From a virus, in the IMG/VR virus record IMGVR_UViG_3300013099_000002, positions 25,838 to 89,837 of that record: DNA of 64,000 nt. One strand, 5' to 3'. The notes beneath the pieces were generated by a model. That model made no database searches. It was given only the letters and a program-made list of their open reading frames with translations, and was not told the origin of the DNA. Shown here one piece after another: positions 23,167 to 31,652 of the stretch. Position 1 is the first letter of the stretch, and every line of letters begins with the position of its first letter. The position numbers were made by a program, and so were the translations under genes.

Positions 23167-23642
23167 TATGCAAGGGCATTAACCTTCACAGTTCTGGCAT
23201 TAAGTCGCTCAATTTGTGTGACTGCTTTTATTTCATTTGGTGTCAGGTATTGTTTTAATTCAGTCAATTTAAAAGAAATCAGTTTGAGTACCAATGCTTC
23301 ATCAATATTATCCAGCAAATCAATAATTCTTGACTTATCAGTAATCGTGGTTTTATTTCCCTTCATCCCAATATCAGCTAAATAATCATCAGTGGTTATC
23401 ACCGCTTTTTTATCAGCATCATATTGCTCATCAGCCAACACCAATAATTCTGCCTTAGCAGTTGAATAAGTTTCCTGTAATGGCATTAAGGCTTGAGCGT
23501 GGCGTTCCATTGCTTTTTGAGTTACGCCCATCACATCCACCAATTCTTTGATAGCATCAGATTGTATTGCCGCTTTTGCTTTTGAAGCAAGTTTCTTTTT
23601 AGATGTGGTTTTTGTTTTCTTCTTATTAATTGTTACTGGCAT
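23166..23642 (-). CDS. Tagged hypothetical protein upstream of primase, 158 aa
   Basis: It starts MPVTINKKKTKTTSKKK (shared N-terminal tag with a basic arm). The rest is helical: IKELVDVMGVTQKAMERHAQAL, then ITTDDYLADIGMKGNKTTITDKSRIIDLLDNIDEALVLKLISFKLTELKQYLTPNEI. No family recognised. It follows promoter P6 and its stop overlaps the primase-fragment ATG (TAATG), so it heads the primase operon. Confidence 0.72.
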   Translation of the reverse strand: MPVTINKKKTKTTSKKKLASKAKAAIQSDAIKELVDVMGVTQKAMERHAQALMPLQETYSTAKAELLVLADEQYDADKKAVITTDDYLADIGMKGNKTTITDKSRIIDLLDNIDEALVLKLISFKLTELKQYLTPNEIKAVTQIERLNARTVKVNALA

Positions 23643-23700
23643 TTTTGTTACCCCATTGGTTTAAGCCTCATTCCCGAAGTAGGAATGATAGCGTAGGTTA

Positions 23701-23728
23701 ATTATACATACATAATTTTAATTGTCAA
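23701..23728 (-). promoter_or_regulatory. Consensus sigma70 promoter P6
   Basis: TTGACA (23723-23728), 16-bp spacer, TATAAT (23701-23706) on the minus strand, upstream of the tagged 158-aa gene. A dyad repeat (23741-23754) sits 12 bp upstream of the -35. Confidence 0.9.
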
Positions 23729-23740
23729 ATAATTATTTAT

Positions 23741-23754
23741 TGCAATCAATTGCA
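23741..23754 (-). repeat. 14-bp dyad repeat copy 6
   Basis: TGCAATCAATTGCA on the plus strand, filling the space directly between the helicase stop codon and promoter P6. Confidence 0.95.
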
Positions 23755-25101
23755 TTAATATTGCAAGTCCTCCACGTTTTCTTCCATTTGCGGTAGCTCT
23801 TCTTCATCACCAAAATCCATTTCAGCGTGTCCGGCCTTATCGTCCTTGTCGTGGTATTTTTCTGTATTGAGTTCCGAGAAATCCATATAAGGCCATGTAG
23901 AAAATTTCCAGTTAATTTTAAATGAACCGGTTTCTCCGTTCCGACCTTTCAATACTTCAATTATTTTTACGTGGTCATGGAAGGATGGAAGGGAGGGGTC
24001 ATTTTCGCCCGATACCCCCAGTACTACCGAAGCAATCTGACCAATGGCATCTGAGCCACCAATATGCTGAACTCCAGTTTTGCCTTTTTCTGCCGCCTTG
24101 GTTTGTTCCCGATTGAACTGGTAACTTGCCACAACAGGAATATCTAAAGTACCGGCTATTTTTTCTTTTAGCCCTTGTATTGAATCTGCTATCTGTTCGT
24201 GTTTTGCAAATCCCGATTCTGACTTCAACATATACGCCCCATCAACATAAACACAATCTGGTTTTAATTGATGACAAAGTAATGCAATATCATTTACTGA
24301 AGCTGTTAAGTTTCCATCCACAATCCAGAAAGGAGGTTTCCCTTCATCTTCGGCATTTTCGGATAGTACATTGAATACTTTATCTTTGAACTTGGGAGGA
24401 ATATCCCCAGTTTTAATGTAGTTTGCTGGTACATTTGCTTGCATTGCCGCAATACGTTGTGACAGTGCTAGTGGGTTCATTTCCATAGACACCACAAGCG
24501 GTACTTTACCTTGTAGCCATGGATGCATTGCCATGTGCAAAAGGTTGTAGGTTTTGCCGGTTCCTGGCCTTCCGACAATAACCAGAACATCCCCACCCAA
24601 TAAACCACCCGTTAAGCGGTCTAAATAAGGCCAACCAACGTGAATACCATCTTCCCCCAGCCATTGTTGCATATAATTATCTTTAATCAACTTATAGGCT
24701 TCTGTAGTGTAATTCACCATTTTTTGTCGGTTACGTTTTAAGGTTAAATTAACCACCTCATCTTGTAACAGTTCTAAGGCCGCTTTCGGTTGTTTCTTTT
24801 TTAACGAACCTTGAGCTTCCAACATTATTTTCTTTAACCGTTGTTGGAAGTACCGGTTTTCAAAATGCTCCAGATAATAGGTTGCCGGTTCCGTCACCGT
24901 AGGCAATTCCACATCTATCTGTTCTTCTATTGTATCGGCATGAGGGAACACCCCATGAGCTTGTACGTGGTCATCCACGAAAGTAAATAGGTCATCTTCA
25001 ATACCTAAGAACAATTCTTTGCTTAACCCCATTTGTAAATAGTCTGATAATTCCCCCTCAATTATTAGACTTGATATAAGTTTCGCACCAACTGACTGCA
25101 T
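23755..25101 (-). CDS. dnaB: Replicative DNA helicase, DnaB-like
   Basis: 448 aa. An N-terminal DnaB-type helical domain (1-100), a linker, and a RecA-like motor: GLLGGDVLVIVGRPGTGKT (Walker A 177-184), PLVVSMEMNPLALSQRI (~213), DCVYVDGAYML (Walker B, ~285), VVASYQFNREQ (~325) and HIGGSDAIGQIASVVLGV (~350). Acidic tail. It unwinds the phage fork and partners with the primase and the loader-like protein just upstream. Confidence 0.92.
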   Translation of the reverse strand: MQSVGAKLISSLIIEGELSDYLQMGLSKELFLGIEDDLFTFVDDHVQAHGVFPHADTIEEQIDVELPTVTEPATYYLEHFENRYFQQRLKKIMLEAQGSLKKKQPKAALELLQDEVVNLTLKRNRQKMVNYTTEAYKLIKDNYMQQWLGEDGIHVGWPYLDRLTGGLLGGDVLVIVGRPGTGKTYNLLHMAMHPWLQGKVPLVVSMEMNPLALSQRIAAMQANVPANYIKTGDIPPKFKDKVFNVLSENAEDEGKPPFWIVDGNLTASVNDIALLCHQLKPDCVYVDGAYMLKSESGFAKHEQIADSIQGLKEKIAGTLDIPVVASYQFNREQTKAAEKGKTGVQHIGGSDAIGQIASVVLGVSGENDPSLPSFHDHVKIIEVLKGRNGETGSFKINWKFSTWPYMDFSELNTEKYHDKDDKAGHAEMDFGDEEELPQMEENVEDLQY

Positions 25102-25165
25102 AGACTACTCCATATTTTTGAGACAAAGATACCCCCACCGGTCTCAGTTCCGGCTAAGGTGTCTT

Positions 25166-25735
25166 TTATAAAAAAGTGTAATGACTGTTTAAATGGTCAT
25201 ACATTGCCTTACCGTAGGCTAATTTCAACTGCTCCATATCCTCAACATAAAGTATGGTTAAATTGCTGGAACATAGGCGTTTAATTAACAAGCCTTGAAG
25301 GTTATTAATCTGCCAGTCAGGTACGGTAATACCTTTCTTTGGAATAAAGAAGTTTGGAATAAGTAAAACATCTGACTCATCTTTATCCCCATCCTTCATT
25401 TCATCCAATAAATCTTGAACAATAACAAGCCTCGCATCAATAAAGTTACGAATCAACTTACCAGCCATCAACATCATTTTTGCTTCAGGTGAATGAAGCT
25501 GTGTTGAGTTGTTTGTGATAACCAGCCCAGCACTACCCTCAAACCGGTATTTCCTGCATTGAATAATGTATTTCCATTCTTTACGAGAACAGACTTGGTT
25601 ATCATCCTCAGACCAAATAAATTTTTTAGGCACACCTGTAGCCAGTGAAATCTTATCTAAATTTTTCACTAAGCTCATGTGAATATCTTTATGAAGCACG
25701 TTCGATTTAAAGGCTTCTTCTACCATAGTGGTCAT
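25166..25735 (-). CDS. Possible helicase-loader-like protein
   Basis: 189 aa. No Walker A, but the order of elements recalls DnaC-type proteins: an N-terminal helical part, SAGLVITNNSTQLHS, DARLVIVQDLLDEM, DVLLIPNFFI (in the Walker B place), WQINNLQGLLIKRL, NLTILYVEDMEQLKLAYGKAMYDHL. It lies between the initiator-like gene and DnaB, as loaders usually do. The assignment is inference from order and position. Confidence 0.5.
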   Translation of the reverse strand: MTTMVEEAFKSNVLHKDIHMSLVKNLDKISLATGVPKKFIWSEDDNQVCSRKEWKYIIQCRKYRFEGSAGLVITNNSTQLHSPEAKMMLMAGKLIRNFIDARLVIVQDLLDEMKDGDKDESDVLLIPNFFIPKKGITVPDWQINNLQGLLIKRLCSSNLTILYVEDMEQLKLAYGKAMYDHLNSHYTFL

Positions 25736-25804
25736 AATTACTCCCCCTATCTCCTGTATGTTTTTTATAAATGGTATTACTACCGGCTTATTATTGCAAC
25801 TTAG

Positions 25805-26791
25805 TTATTCATCATCCTCTTCCCAGTCAAACTTCTTACCATAGTTCTTGTTAGTTGCAATGGTTTCTTCCGTCACCGAAAAGCTTGGAATTGCCATCTT
25901 AAATTTAAGTAAGTATGGAATCATCGGAGTAACAGGTGAATTGAAGGCTGCAAAGCCGTTCTCGCAGTGCTGAGTGAATTCATACCATTTTCCGATAAGG
26001 ATACCAAGGGTCTTGTATTTATCCTCTTCTATCGTCACCATAAGCGTATCCAGCATTTTCTTTTCAACACCTATTACAGTCGGCACCGTTTTTAACTTAT
26101 CCTTGTAGCATACGGTCATGCATTTTCTCCAATAATCAGAAACCCTTTTCGGGTTATATTCTGTTTCGGAAAATTCTTCAATCAGTTGGTCAATAGTATA
26201 ATCTTCGGATGAATCAACAAAGTCTTTATATAATTCATTAACCGTATAATTGCTTTTAGGTTTTACTATTGTTTTAGTTTCTTTTATTTTTCCTTTATTT
26301 AGTTTATTTCCCGAATCAGCTTTAATTTTCGGAAATGTCTTTAATTGATTCTCCGAAGGTGAATCCATGTTTATCTTATCTGTTTTCTTATTTGTAGTTA
26401 TAACTGGTATAGGTTGTTGCGTTTCAACTTTTGCATTGTTGCTTTTGCCACTATCCATTGTTGCATTTCCAACAATGGTGAATTCCGTGTAATAGGTATC
26501 TGAAAACGAGTACCAAAGTGTCCGGTCATAAGTGTGTTTGTTGTAGTTTCCGGTTATCAATACCTCTTGTTTTTTTAAGCTGGCTAGTATCCTCTTAACC
26601 TGTTCATACGTCCAAAAGTGATACAGTACCGCATAGTATTTTTTTGAGTTATATGTCCAAGCTTTCCCTTCATGTATATTCTTATTATCTGCTTTATTTT
26701 TTATTATCCAGAATTTAAAGTTTTCCAACATGATAGCTTCATTAACCCCGAATCTTGCCGCAAGGTCTGTATTAAACAATAAGCAATCCAT
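25805..26791 (-). CDS. Putative replication initiator / replisome organiser
   Basis: 328 aa. The winged-helix N-terminal part (FGVNEAIMLENFKFWIIKNKADNKNIHEGKAWTY, then YHFWTYEQVKRILASLKKQEVLITG, 13-85) is typical of phage replication initiators. A Thr/Lys-rich linker (~120-180) follows, then a C-terminal helical part with DFVDSSEDYTIDQLIEEFSETEYNPKRVSDYWRKC. It should bind the origin and recruit the loader and helicase. Its ATG overlaps the upstream stop (TAATG). Confidence 0.75.
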   Translation of the reverse strand: MDCLLFNTDLAARFGVNEAIMLENFKFWIIKNKADNKNIHEGKAWTYNSKKYYAVLYHFWTYEQVKRILASLKKQEVLITGNYNKHTYDRTLWYSFSDTYYTEFTIVGNATMDSGKSNNAKVETQQPIPVITTNKKTDKINMDSPSENQLKTFPKIKADSGNKLNKGKIKETKTIVKPKSNYTVNELYKDFVDSSEDYTIDQLIEEFSETEYNPKRVSDYWRKCMTVCYKDKLKTVPTVIGVEKKMLDTLMVTIEEDKYKTLGILIGKWYEFTQHCENGFAAFNSPVTPMIPYLLKFKMAIPSFSVTEETIATNKNYGKKFDWEEDDE

Positions 26792-27339
26792 TAAGTATCC
26801 TCTTCAATATAGTCAATATCAGTCGGGTTTAATTTCTCCTTATAGTCACCCAAGCTGACCACCGAATTAGTAGCATTAAGTTTCGGTAGCGGCATTGGTT
26901 TTATATACTCCTTATTTAGTTTCAATAAATAAAAATCTTTAAGCAATTTACGGTTATCAAAAGGGTCAAGAAAAAACATATCTTTAACCTTATCCAGTAA
27001 TACATTAACTATGTTTTTTTCCCGAAACCATTTGTGTAAAGCTTCTGGGTGGTTGTAAGGAATATTAACCACGCATCCACCCACCAACGAAAGCCGTGTA
27101 TCATTTTTTTGTTGCCAAGGTATATGAGGAAAATAAGAAAGCATTTGTTCTTTTGGTTTGAATGCCAACACACTTGTTTCATGGTTTTTAGGTACCAGTC
27201 GAATCCGCATACCCACAAAAGTTTGAGGCCCCTGAGAATCAAACAAAGGTTTCAATCCTATTTGATAATCCTCAGATTCCAACACCACCGCATAATCAAA
27301 ATTTTTACCAGTGCCTTGCATCTTCTTTAATTCTTGCAT
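26791..27339 (-). CDS. Hypothetical early protein, 182 aa
   Basis: Unrecognised. Beta-rich start with DYAVVLESEDYQIGLKPLFD, GMRIRLVPKNHETSV; middle with a Trp-containing IPWQQKNDTRLSLVGG; acidic end. It is the first gene after promoter P7 and is coupled to the initiator gene, so it may act in replication start. Confidence 0.65.
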   Translation of the reverse strand: MQELKKMQGTGKNFDYAVVLESEDYQIGLKPLFDSQGPQTFVGMRIRLVPKNHETSVLAFKPKEQMLSYFPHIPWQQKNDTRLSLVGGCVVNIPYNHPEALHKWFREKNIVNVLLDKVKDMFFLDPFDNRKLLKDFYLLKLNKEYIKPMPLPKLNATNSVVSLGDYKEKLNPTDIDYIEEDT

Positions 27340-27368
27340 TGTATTACTCCGTTTTGGTTTGAGTGCTT

Positions 27369-27397
27369 ATATTACCGTATAATCTTTAAATTGTCAA
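27369..27397 (-). promoter_or_regulatory. Sigma70 promoter P7
   Basis: TTGACA (27392-27397), 17-bp spacer, TAATAT (27369-27374) on the minus strand, 30 bp upstream of the 182-aa gene. Confidence 0.75.
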
Positions 27398-28647
27398 ATT
27401 GTTACTAGATATTGTTTCACCGCTTTATAAACCATACTTGTCAGGTCAGCATGGCTTACGGCAGGATAATAAACTGTTAGCTCTTCATCGGTTTCTGTTT
27501 TCGGGAACTTATCCAACTCAATAATATTCTCCCAAATAACATCAAAAGGTTTTCCTTCAATGCAATCAATTTCATATTCCACATAACCGAAGTTTTCAAG
27601 TATACCTACCATTAACTCATTAGCAGATTCACAGCTTGTTATTCCATTAAAATCAAATATGTCATCAATCCTTCCAGCCCTGTACAGCTCTTTAGGGAGT
27701 ATTTCGGCATCATTGGTGGTCATTATGGTAAGAACTCTTGAATCACGTTCCTGAAGCCACCACAGGACTGCAGATAGCATTCGTGAACTAACCCCCGAAT
27801 CATCCCCAGCTTTAATTGATTTTTCAATCTCATCAAACAACAATACGCATGGCTGGCAGTTATCGACAATAGCTAATGCATTGGCAAGGTTTTCTTCTGA
27901 TTCACCTACATATTTTCCCATCAATGCCCCAAGGTCAATTCTGTAAAGTGGAACACCTAATTGATTAGCCAAATATTTAGCTCCCAAAGTTTTACCAGCT
28001 CCAGGAATACCATCAAATAATAAGCCTTTTGGAACCAGTACCGGCTCAACACCATAATCAACAAATATTTTTCCTTCAATTGCCAACCATTTCTTTAAAA
28101 ATGAAGGTGGTTTGTAATAATCGTACTTAGTTGAAACTTGTTGTATACCTTGCAATCGCCCAACGTAAATTCTACGGGTTTCCATTATCGCCCGTGGAGT
28201 CAATTCCTTAAATTTAGTTTGGGCTAACCGGCATATTTCCCCAACATCTTTTAAACACAATCCGCTTAGTGTTGCCGCCAAGGGTTGTACAGTTTCCTCA
28301 TCAGTTAAATTAGATAAAAAATCAAGTAACATACCTTGAGGTAGTTGCACCACACCGGCATCAAACATTAAGGGGCTAGAATCGCTTGGATTGATTACTA
28401 TGAGGGTTTTTTCTGAGTCAACCATACATTCATAAGCCATATAGTAATTTACGTTCTCAGGATGCAATAAATAGAAATACTGGGTTTCGGGTTCAAAGTC
28501 CTCTTGTTTGATTTTTTTAATATGGTTTTCGTCAATAAGCATAACCGATTCATCTACAATGTAAGATAAAACATCCCCTACATTTACAGTGTCATCGGTT
28601 GTTACCTTGATAAGTGGAAGTCCTGATTTTAATGATAGTTCAAGCAT
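27394..28647 (-). CDS. AAA+ ATPase
   Basis: 417 aa. The first ~190 residues are unrecognised; the AAA+ module follows: GIPGAGKT (Walker A, 213-220), LGALMGKYVGESEENLANAL (pore-loop region), CVLLFDEIEKS (Walker B, ~270), LTIMTTNDAEILPKELYRAGRIDDIF (sensor 1 and arginine finger). This arrangement is like membrane/protein remodelling ATPases (FtsH/spastin-like) and phage AAA+ proteins. Target unknown; possibly a host-takeover unfoldase or replication factor. Confidence 0.85.
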   Translation of the reverse strand: MLELSLKSGLPLIKVTTDDTVNVGDVLSYIVDESVMLIDENHIKKIKQEDFEPETQYFYLLHPENVNYYMAYECMVDSEKTLIVINPSDSSPLMFDAGVVQLPQGMLLDFLSNLTDEETVQPLAATLSGLCLKDVGEICRLAQTKFKELTPRAIMETRRIYVGRLQGIQQVSTKYDYYKPPSFLKKWLAIEGKIFVDYGVEPVLVPKGLLFDGIPGAGKTLGAKYLANQLGVPLYRIDLGALMGKYVGESEENLANALAIVDNCQPCVLLFDEIEKSIKAGDDSGVSSRMLSAVLWWLQERDSRVLTIMTTNDAEILPKELYRAGRIDDIFDFNGITSCESANELMVGILENFGYVEYEIDCIEGKPFDVIWENIIELDKFPKTETDEELTVYYPAVSHADLTSMVYKAVKQYLVTI

Positions 28648-28662
28648 AAATTATCCAGTTGT

Positions 28663-28905
28663 TTATATTCTTTCAGTTATAGGCAATAAAGCATAATGAG
28701 TAACCCTATGCTTATTTAGTATTGGAAATTTCCAGAAAATTCTCCAGTCATAAGAAACCAATAATTCATTTGCACCAACATACTTATCAGTATATTTAGT
28801 TATAAGTTGGTATTTAGTTTCATCGAATACAGGCTGGGTTCCTTTATTCATTACCCACACAGGGTTGTATTTTTTATTTATTTCAGATAGCAGTCGTATA
28901 CTCAT
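28663..28905 (-). CDS. Hypothetical protein, 80 aa
   Basis: Unrecognised. I chose ATG 28905 (MSIRLLSEINKK), eight bases after GGAG. It contains YTDKYVGANELLVSYDWRIFWKFPIL, an aromatic beta-rich part. It follows the DUF6283 gene closely and precedes the AAA+ gene. Confidence 0.65.
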   Translation of the reverse strand: MSIRLLSEINKKYNPVWVMNKGTQPVFDETKYQLITKYTDKYVGANELLVSYDWRIFWKFPILNKHRVTHYALLPITERI

Positions 28906-28910
28906 TATTA

Positions 28911-29198
28911 TCACTCCTTTAGTTTGTGGTGGTTTATACAGTCGGTTTGATTATCGAACACTAATTCCCGACCAGATAAATTAAGTGGTATCCCCATTCG
29001 ATTAGCTAAATTAACGAAATCATTTTGATGCCCCATTAAAAGCATGTGACCGGCACATTGAAGCGTGGTTTCTTTGTGGCATACAAAACTACCAGCCATT
29101 AAAATTTCAATCATACGTTCTTTACCAAGCCACCCAAGTAAACTGTCTTTACGAAAAGGACAAGCACCACAAGGTTTCTTTACGTTAGGTAATTTCAT
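28911..29198 (-). CDS. DUF6283-like Cys-rich protein
   Basis: 95 aa from ATG 29198. KKPCGACPFRKDSLLGWLGKERM (~7-29), then FVCHKETTLQCAGHMLLM (~38-55) and a late Cys/His (DCINHHK) match DUF6283, a phage and actinobacterial family with conserved PCxxCP and CHK motifs that probably binds metal. It is the first gene of the early region, after promoter P8, and the promoter leader contains a dyad repeat. Function unknown. Confidence 0.78.
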   Translation of the reverse strand: MKLPNVKKPCGACPFRKDSLLGWLGKERMIEILMAGSFVCHKETTLQCAGHMLLMGHQNDFVNLANRMGIPLNLSGRELVFDNQTDCINHHKLKE

Positions 29199-29205
29199 TG
29201 GTTTT

Positions 29206-29219
29206 TGCAATTGATTGCA
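29206..29219 (+). repeat. 14-bp dyad repeat copy 7
   Basis: TGCAATTGATTGCA in the leader between promoter P8 and the DUF6283 start; a bound protein here would block the first early operon. Confidence 0.95.
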
Positions 29220-29249
29220 CCGCTATTTAATCCGTTTATTTGAGTCCTA

Positions 29250-29277
29250 ATTATACATAATAATTTAGAATTGTCAA
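29250..29277 (-). promoter_or_regulatory. Consensus sigma70 promoter P8
   Basis: TTGACA (29272-29277), 16-bp spacer, TATAAT (29250-29255) on the minus strand. It starts the replication region just after the lysis-region terminator. Confidence 0.9.
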
Positions 29278-29296
29278 ATTTATTTCCACTAGGCAT

Positions 29297-29342
29297 AAAA
29301 AAACCCCCAACTTACGATAATACCTGAGCGGTAAGTTAAGGG
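29297..29342 (-). terminator. Strong rho-independent terminator ending the late region
   Basis: On the minus strand CCCTTAACTTAC pairs with GTAAGTTGGGGG (two G-T pairs) across a 15-base loop, followed by seven T. It separates the structural/lysis unit from the early unit. Confidence 0.88.
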
Positions 29343-29443
29343 TTCTCTAATTTTCGTACCAAACCAATGGAGTAACTTAGCAAAGCAACCAAGTTGAACT
29401 AAAGTTTACATTACCCCATCGGCTATGTAAAGCACTATTTCTA

Positions 29444-29818
29444 TCACTTAGTAAGAATATTGAACATCTGTCCAGCTTTGGAAGGTAGATTGTTTGCTTT
29501 CAAATCTTCTAAAGTTGCGTGGTCTTGCATATTCTGTAAATGTATACTTCGGGTTTTCAATACTCTATTAGATTCTTTCAAATCATTAATAGTTACTGAA
29601 TCCCTCTTAGTCACAGGTACCCTTAATTCTCTCCGTAAATCATTACGAATCTGAATTTGTTGCATGTAATTAAGACTTTGCTCAATAGACCAGTTTTGTA
29701 TTTGCGATTTAGTTTTAACCCGTTGTAAATCTTGAGCATGAGCGAAGTACGAATCCATAAAAAACCAAGATGAGAATAATAGTGAAACAACGGTTAAAGT
29801 AGTTTTACTTATATTCAT
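29444..29818 (-). CDS. Secreted hypothetical protein, 124 aa
   Basis: ATG 29818 overlaps the amidase stop (ATGA). The first ~29 residues are a clear signal peptide (ISKTTLTVVSLLFSSWFF, cleavage near AHA-Q), followed by a charged helical periplasmic part (SLNYMQQIQIRNDLRRELR, DLKESNRVLKTRSIHL). A spanin-like or lysis accessory role is possible from location; no lipobox is present. Confidence 0.68.
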   Translation of the reverse strand: MNISKTTLTVVSLLFSSWFFMDSYFAHAQDLQRVKTKSQIQNWSIEQSLNYMQQIQIRNDLRRELRVPVTKRDSVTINDLKESNRVLKTRSIHLQNMQDHATLEDLKANNLPSKAGQMFNILTK

Positions 29819-30393
29819 GTAGCCTCCAAGTATTGTTTTACTCCTTCGGCAATGGCAACACAAGCACTATCTTCATATTTCCAGATATTATTTAATTGAG
29901 AAATAAATTCCGGTTCCAGTATCAATGCAGGGCAAGCTGTTTTCCGAAGAAAATAATCAGCTATTTCATCCCCCTCTTTGTCTCCAGGGTAATCTTCAAA
30001 GTCAGGTCTATCCATTTTATACCAACCTTCCTTGATACCACGGTCTTTACAATGCATTTCTGGGGCATATAAAGCGTGTACAGTGGTCGCAAAAGCTTTA
30101 CCCTTTACCGAATTGGGACAATAAAGCGTTTCCACTCCTGATACGTTTCTTGAGGCCGCACCATTAAAATGAATTTCTATAGCAACATCAGAATCATGCT
30201 CATTAACGTAGTTCACTTTATTGCGTAAACCCCCGATAGGTGCAATTGCTACACTGATTCCCAATAACTCCAATTGATTACGAAGATTCTTAGTCCAAAC
30301 TTCTGAAACTTCATGCTCATGTATGCCATTAAAGCCAGCACCTGATTTTGCAGGAAAATGTGCAATACTTAATGTAACTATTTTTCTATTCAT
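29815..30393 (-). CDS. N-acetylmuramoyl-L-alanine amidase (endolysin)
   Basis: 192 aa from ATG 30393, with GGAG nine bases upstream. Amidase_3-type layout: SIAHFPAKSGAG (zinc His ~12), HEHEVSEVW (zinc Glu ~28), VAIEIHFNGA (zinc His ~74), DRGIKEGWYKM and CPALILEPEFI (catalytic Glu). It cleaves the peptide from MurNAc in host peptidoglycan. The frame is open upstream to 30558, inside the lipoprotein gene; that extension lacks a good ribosome site. Confidence 0.85.
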   Translation of the reverse strand: MNRKIVTLSIAHFPAKSGAGFNGIHEHEVSEVWTKNLRNQLELLGISVAIAPIGGLRNKVNYVNEHDSDVAIEIHFNGAASRNVSGVETLYCPNSVKGKAFATTVHALYAPEMHCKDRGIKEGWYKMDRPDFEDYPGDKEGDEIADYFLRKTACPALILEPEFISQLNNIWKYEDSACVAIAEGVKQYLEAT

Positions 30394-30703
30394 TTTGTTG
30401 GACTCCTTCAGTATCTCCTCCATCACTATTGGGTTCTGCGGCTGCGACTGCTGCGGCTCCAAGTTCGGTACAGATTCCTTCGGCTGGGTAGTAAGGGAGG
30501 TCTTTTCTAATGGCTGCGATTGCCAAGTCTTTAGCCAAGCTATCAGTTGTTTTATCACAATACGTCCTCCGGTGTTCAGCCAAGGTGGTGATAGTTTCGC
30601 ACCCTGTAATAAATGTAATCAGTGCTAAAAACAATACCAGAATTAGTGCTGGTACCGCATGGATTAAACCAGTAATAGGTTTCTTGTATGTTGTTGCCAC
30701 CAT
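30386..30703 (-). CDS. Putative lipoprotein of the lysis cassette
   Basis: 105 aa. A hydrophobic stretch ALILVLFLALITFITGC (19-35) ends in a lipobox-like FITGC, so it is likely a lipoprotein, perhaps an outer-membrane spanin-type part. The mature end is Ala/Glu-rich (GAAAVAAAEPNSDGGD). It overlaps the amidase gene by 8 bp. Confidence 0.65.
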   Translation of the reverse strand: MVATTYKKPITGLIHAVPALILVLFLALITFITGCETITTLAEHRRTYCDKTTDSLAKDLAIAAIRKDLPYYPAEGICTELGAAAVAAAEPNSDGGDTEGVQQNE

Positions 30704-30733
30704 AGTTTACTCCTAAGTCATTCCTAATAGTAG

Positions 30734-30747
30734 TGCAATCAATTGCA
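30734..30747 (-). repeat. 14-bp dyad repeat copy 8
   Basis: TGCAATCAATTGCA on the plus strand, 1 bp after the stop codon of the phospholipase-like gene. Confidence 0.95.
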
Positions 30748-30748
30748 A

Positions 30749-31171
30749 TTATTTTAATTTTACTGCAGTTGAACCGTGAATAATGAATTCATCTTTTGGC
30801 AATAGTTCCATATTACCTTTCTCAATAGAAAAGAATGCATCGTCACCTAATTCATGTACAGCATCATAATAAGTTACAGCTCTATATCTTCGTGGTACCG
30901 CCAACCAACCACCATTAAAGTTAATAAATCTAATAAGGTTAATAAGCATTGAAATATCAGCCCTACATTTATCTTCATAGGTTCTACCTACATGATAAGC
31001 ATAATCGTGTAAATCAAATACTTGAGTACAATCCAACCCCCATAAAGTATTAGGAATTAAAGCACTTCTCCAATCACTAGATGCACCAGCACCGTTACAA
31101 ATTTTAGCTTTCTCTTCAGGCGTTAATTCATTAAATCCTGCTTCTGCTATCAGTTCGTGGTTATGCTTCAT
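30749..31171 (-). CDS. Possible phospholipase A2-like protein
   Basis: 140 aa. LDCTQVFDLHDYAYHVGRTYEDKCRADISMLINL (~46-80) resembles the C-x-x-H-D-x-Y-H metal/catalytic region of PLA2-like enzymes, with RYRAVTYYDAVHELGDDAF behind it. This pattern is found in phage proteins near lysis genes and could attack membranes. No signal peptide is visible. It overlaps the membrane-protein gene by 11 bp. Assignment moderate to low. Confidence 0.45.
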   Translation of the reverse strand: MKHNHELIAEAGFNELTPEEKAKICNGAGASSDWRSALIPNTLWGLDCTQVFDLHDYAYHVGRTYEDKCRADISMLINLIRFINFNGGWLAVPRRYRAVTYYDAVHELGDDAFFSIEKGNMELLPKDEFIIHGSTAVKLK

Positions 31172-31652
31172 CGGTATCCTCCACTTTTGGTTTTATTGTA
31201 TAGGCAGGACAGGACTGACCATCTATTCTTTCCAGACAATCCCGTACTCGTCTTGAATCTTCCGTGTTTTGTGTTACAACTACTACCAGCTGTTCGATAG
31301 ACTTCTGCAAAGAAATCATATTTTTACTAACAAAACTTTTAAACTCTACCCCTTCCGAAATAGAACTCTGTAATGTTATTTGCTGGTTTAAAAGTACAGA
31401 CTTATGTTCTTGTAGTGTAACTTGTACGTGTGCTTCAATCATAGGTTCTAACTCCAAAAATATCCTCTTACTTCGTTCATTTTCCCTACTCTTAAAAAAA
31501 GCATCAATATTATCAACCATGGGTTTTATACAAGTTCGGTAAATAATATTTTTAGCCTTTATAAAGGCAAACCACAATGAAACTATTGCGGCTAGTATCC
31601 CGAAGATTGCATTCCATATTGGTAAGTCAGATGCTATTAGTTCGTCTATCAT
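31161..31652 (-). CDS. Membrane-anchored coiled-coil protein
   Basis: 163 aa from ATG 31652, with GGAGG five bases upstream. One membrane segment (PIWNAIFGILAAIVSLWFAF, ~10-29), then a long charged helical part with periodic hydrophobics (FLELEPMIEAHVQVTLQEHKSVLL, SISEGVEFKSFVSKNMISLQKSIEQLVVVV) typical of a coiled coil. It could be an i-spanin-like or pinholin-like lysis protein; the order next to the amidase supports a lysis link. Confidence 0.6.
   Translation of the reverse strand: MIDELIASDLPIWNAIFGILAAIVSLWFAFIKAKNIIYRTCIKPMVDNIDAFFKSRENERSKRIFLELEPMIEAHVQVTLQEHKSVLLNQQITLQSSISEGVEFKSFVSKNMISLQKSIEQLVVVVTQNTEDSRRVRDCLERIDGQSCPAYTIKPKVEDTDEA

Noticed and set aside
30393-30558. N-terminal extension of the amidase into the lipoprotein gene
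   Set aside because: In frame and open, but no ribosome site, no signal peptide and full overlap with the lipoprotein gene; ATG 30393 has a good GGAG.
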